The notes under the pieces are model-generated. The model had not been told where the DNA came from. It searched no databases and saw only the letters and a list, made by a program, of their open reading frames with translations. A stretch of DNA of 64,000 bases from Sisyra terminalis (Eukaryota > Arthropoda > Insecta > Neuroptera > Sisyridae). A program made the position numbers and the translations under genes. Location of the stretch: assembly GCA_958496175.1 (NCBI GenBank), contig OY292276.1, positions 13,100,001 through 13,164,000 on the forward strand. Direction: 5' to 3'. This document shows, piece after piece, positions 61,926-64,000 of this stretch. Position 1 is the stretch's first letter. Each line of letters opens with the position of its first letter.

Positions 61926-63551
61926 TTGTTTTTTTTAAGAAATTTCTAATACCAAAAACAGGGAATTATATATTTTCCTAAGAATTAGACAACTAATTTT
62001 ATCTTTCTGCGATTAATACATTGGCGCACGCCAATTGATAACATTTCTTGATTAAACAATAAAACTTCTGATAAGAAATCGATAAATCGAGTTCTTGTCT
62101 CCAACAATATTACTTAAACAAATAAATAACTCAATAAAAAACTAGCACCTATTGTTAATAATAGAATTTTGTTATAAACTATCATTCGTATCTACATGAA
62201 ATACATTTGATTTTGTTATCATGCAACTATTAACTGATCAACAAATTCCAATCTACGTTATCAACATCTAATATGAATATGCATAAATGAATACTAGTTT
62301 CACCTTATTTTTATTATATTTGTCCATAATAATTGCTTTATACCTGAGTTTTATTAGTATGTGGTATTATTGTAATTAAAACTACGTATTTCACATTTCA
62401 ATTAACGGTAAGTTTCAATTTTAGTAATAAAATCCAACACATCTTTACTGATATAGAAATTATCTTAATAATTCCTTGGAATTGCAAAATTTTATTGATA
62501 ACCAAAAGGAGTTTACCTACGGATTTTCATTGTAAATATATTCAAGGTTTGAAAATATTTTCTTTACGAGTACTTACGTTGAACGTGCTTTTTTAAGACA
62601 ATTAAAAAAAAAAAATCATAAAATTTTCTTAATATTATTTTTTCTTTATAAAAGTTTGTATTTCACTTTCAAAGCATGACCAGTGCAGCTTAATCCTTCG
62701 ACTTAACAATTTTATATCCGCGATTAGTTCTAGTATTATACGATTATTTGTTTTACCAGAAAAGTACATCAACGTTTAAGCTTATACAAAAACCACTCTT
62801 TGTCGTTGACTTTAAAAGAAATTACGTCTTTTACAATACGATACACTTTCATAAAGAACCACGTCAACAATTATATTTTTTCATAGGTATAAAATAAAAG
62901 AGGGAAGATTTTTACTATTGTGTTATTAATACACTCGTATAAATGAACTTTTACGTAATATCAACACATAAAACGTCCAAGTAAATTATAAGCGTAGTTT
63001 TTGAATAATGAATTATGTAATCTCTTAAATAATCACAAGATAAATCTCGTGGGTCAAAGCTTAGGCCAAATTGTATTTAATAATCTCACGGTAAATACCA
63101 TTTCTACTTACTTCTTCCCTTTTATGTATACGTTGAATTCCCTGTTAAAAGTGAGTCGCATAGAATAACTTTTTTTTCTTCTGATTTATAAAAACCAATA
63201 AAAATAATGAGGGATTTTGTTTCAAGATTTAAGATAAATCACGTCAGGCAATCTATAACTTATGATTAGATGAGATACGCGAAAAAAAATGCAAAATGTT
63301 AACATTTTGTTAAAATGGTTTGTTGAAAAAACTTGACAACATTTCCATATTATAAAACTTGATACATAAATTACACATTTAATAACTTAAAAAATAATGT
63401 TGGCCTTTTTTGCGAGTGTAGTGTTTTGAATAACAAATAGGAGCTGCAAAATTATAGGTTTCTACCGGAGTACTGATGATATTTTGTCAACGAAATAGAT
63501 ATTCAATTTATCACTGATGAGGTGCTTTATGAAAATATATTATAATTAAAA
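61926..63551. other. AT-rich non-coding stretch
   Basis: No supportable feature. Confidence 0.4.
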
Positions 63552-63812
63552 TATTTTTTTTAAATAAGAAGACAATTCAGGTTGTTTACGATCGTTTTTT
63601 TTTACTTAATATTTTTTTTATTCAATTAGCTACGTTTCGTTACTTATCGTAACTTCATCAGGCTTCTTGATTCACAAAAATAAAAATAAAATACGTTATT
63701 ATAAAAATAAGTTACGATAAGTAACGAAACGTAGCTAAGTGAATAATGACAATATTAAATACAAAAAAACGATCTTAAACAACCTGAATTGTCTTCTTAT
63801 TTAAAAAAATAA
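63552..63812. mobile_element. Near-perfect inverted-repeat element with hammerhead-like motif (copy F)
   Basis: Arms of about 100 bp (63552-63655 and 63708-63812) are almost identical in inverse orientation and share AAGAAGACAATTCAGGTTG. The spacer is about 50 bp. The left arm holds a full module on the minus strand; the right arm stops at stem II and lacks CTGATGA. No coding. Confidence 0.75.
63629..63675 (-). ncRNA. Hammerhead-ribozyme-like motif F
   Basis: Minus strand: helix I strand AGC, CTGATGA (63655-63661), extra A, perfect stem II GTTAC / GTAAC with loop GATAA, GAAA (63635-63638), CGTA and then GCT, which pairs with AGC. The ACGT between GAAA and the cleavage site is self-complementary, so helix III is possible only in a dimer. 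All usual core bases are present. Confidence 0.6.
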
Positions 63813-64000
63813 AAGTTGAATTCTGAATTTTATCATCTATAATTAATATAATTGGGTCAAAATAATATTTATTCAGGGGCTTGTTATAATATTCTTTAAA
63901 ATATAATGAAATAATTCAGTTTTTCATAGCAATCAACCACCAATTTGATAAGTATTGCACTTAAAAAAGAAGGAAAAATATTTAGCAGGAAAAATTATAA
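63813..64000. other. AT-rich end of window
   Basis: Nothing recognised. Confidence 0.4.

Overview
This is a very AT-rich eukaryotic window. Intron signals, mariner and Tc1 transposons, Jockey-like LINE fragments and a tRNA-derived SINE point to an insect genome; I cannot resolve the order. No long open gene is present. The window looks like the body of one large split gene on the minus strand, with introns full of old transposable elements.

The gene is a fibroblast growth factor (FGF) ligand. Four coding exons can be read on the minus strand: a signal-peptide exon (36646-36691), the first half of the FGF core (27021-27156), a 104-nt middle core exon (12776-12879) and the last exon with the FGF signature, basic tail and stop (10165-10407). 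Splice sites and phases agree at every junction (phase 0, then 1, then 0). A two-codon start exon near 54735 would fit but is speculative. The predicted secreted protein is about 175 residues. The 3' untranslated region runs below 10165. A candidate 27-nt microexon lies at 8421-8447 and is unassigned.

Mobile elements by region: a Helitron-like unit inside hAT-like ends (2.5-4.0 kb); a mariner that fills almost the whole last FGF intron and itself carries a truncated Tc1 element and a small inverted-repeat element (10.5-12.7 kb); LINE reverse-transcriptase remnants (25 and 45.5 kb; two Jockey-like pieces in opposite orientation at 57-58 kb); a second, internally deleted mariner with a long hairpin (42.1-42.8 kb); three copies of a tRNA-derived SINE (38.8, 56.0 and 61.8 kb); and several unclassified repeats.

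The most unusual signal is a set of inverted-repeat elements (6.9, 28.1, 48.5, 49.6, 51.9 and 63.6 kb) sharing a small RNA-like module: CTGANGA, a stem-loop, then GAAAC. This is the core of a hammerhead ribozyme with a minimal or palindromic helix III, as known from Penelope-like retroelements. The stems are kept while their sequences differ between copies, which argues for RNA-level selection or a shared ribozyme ancestor.
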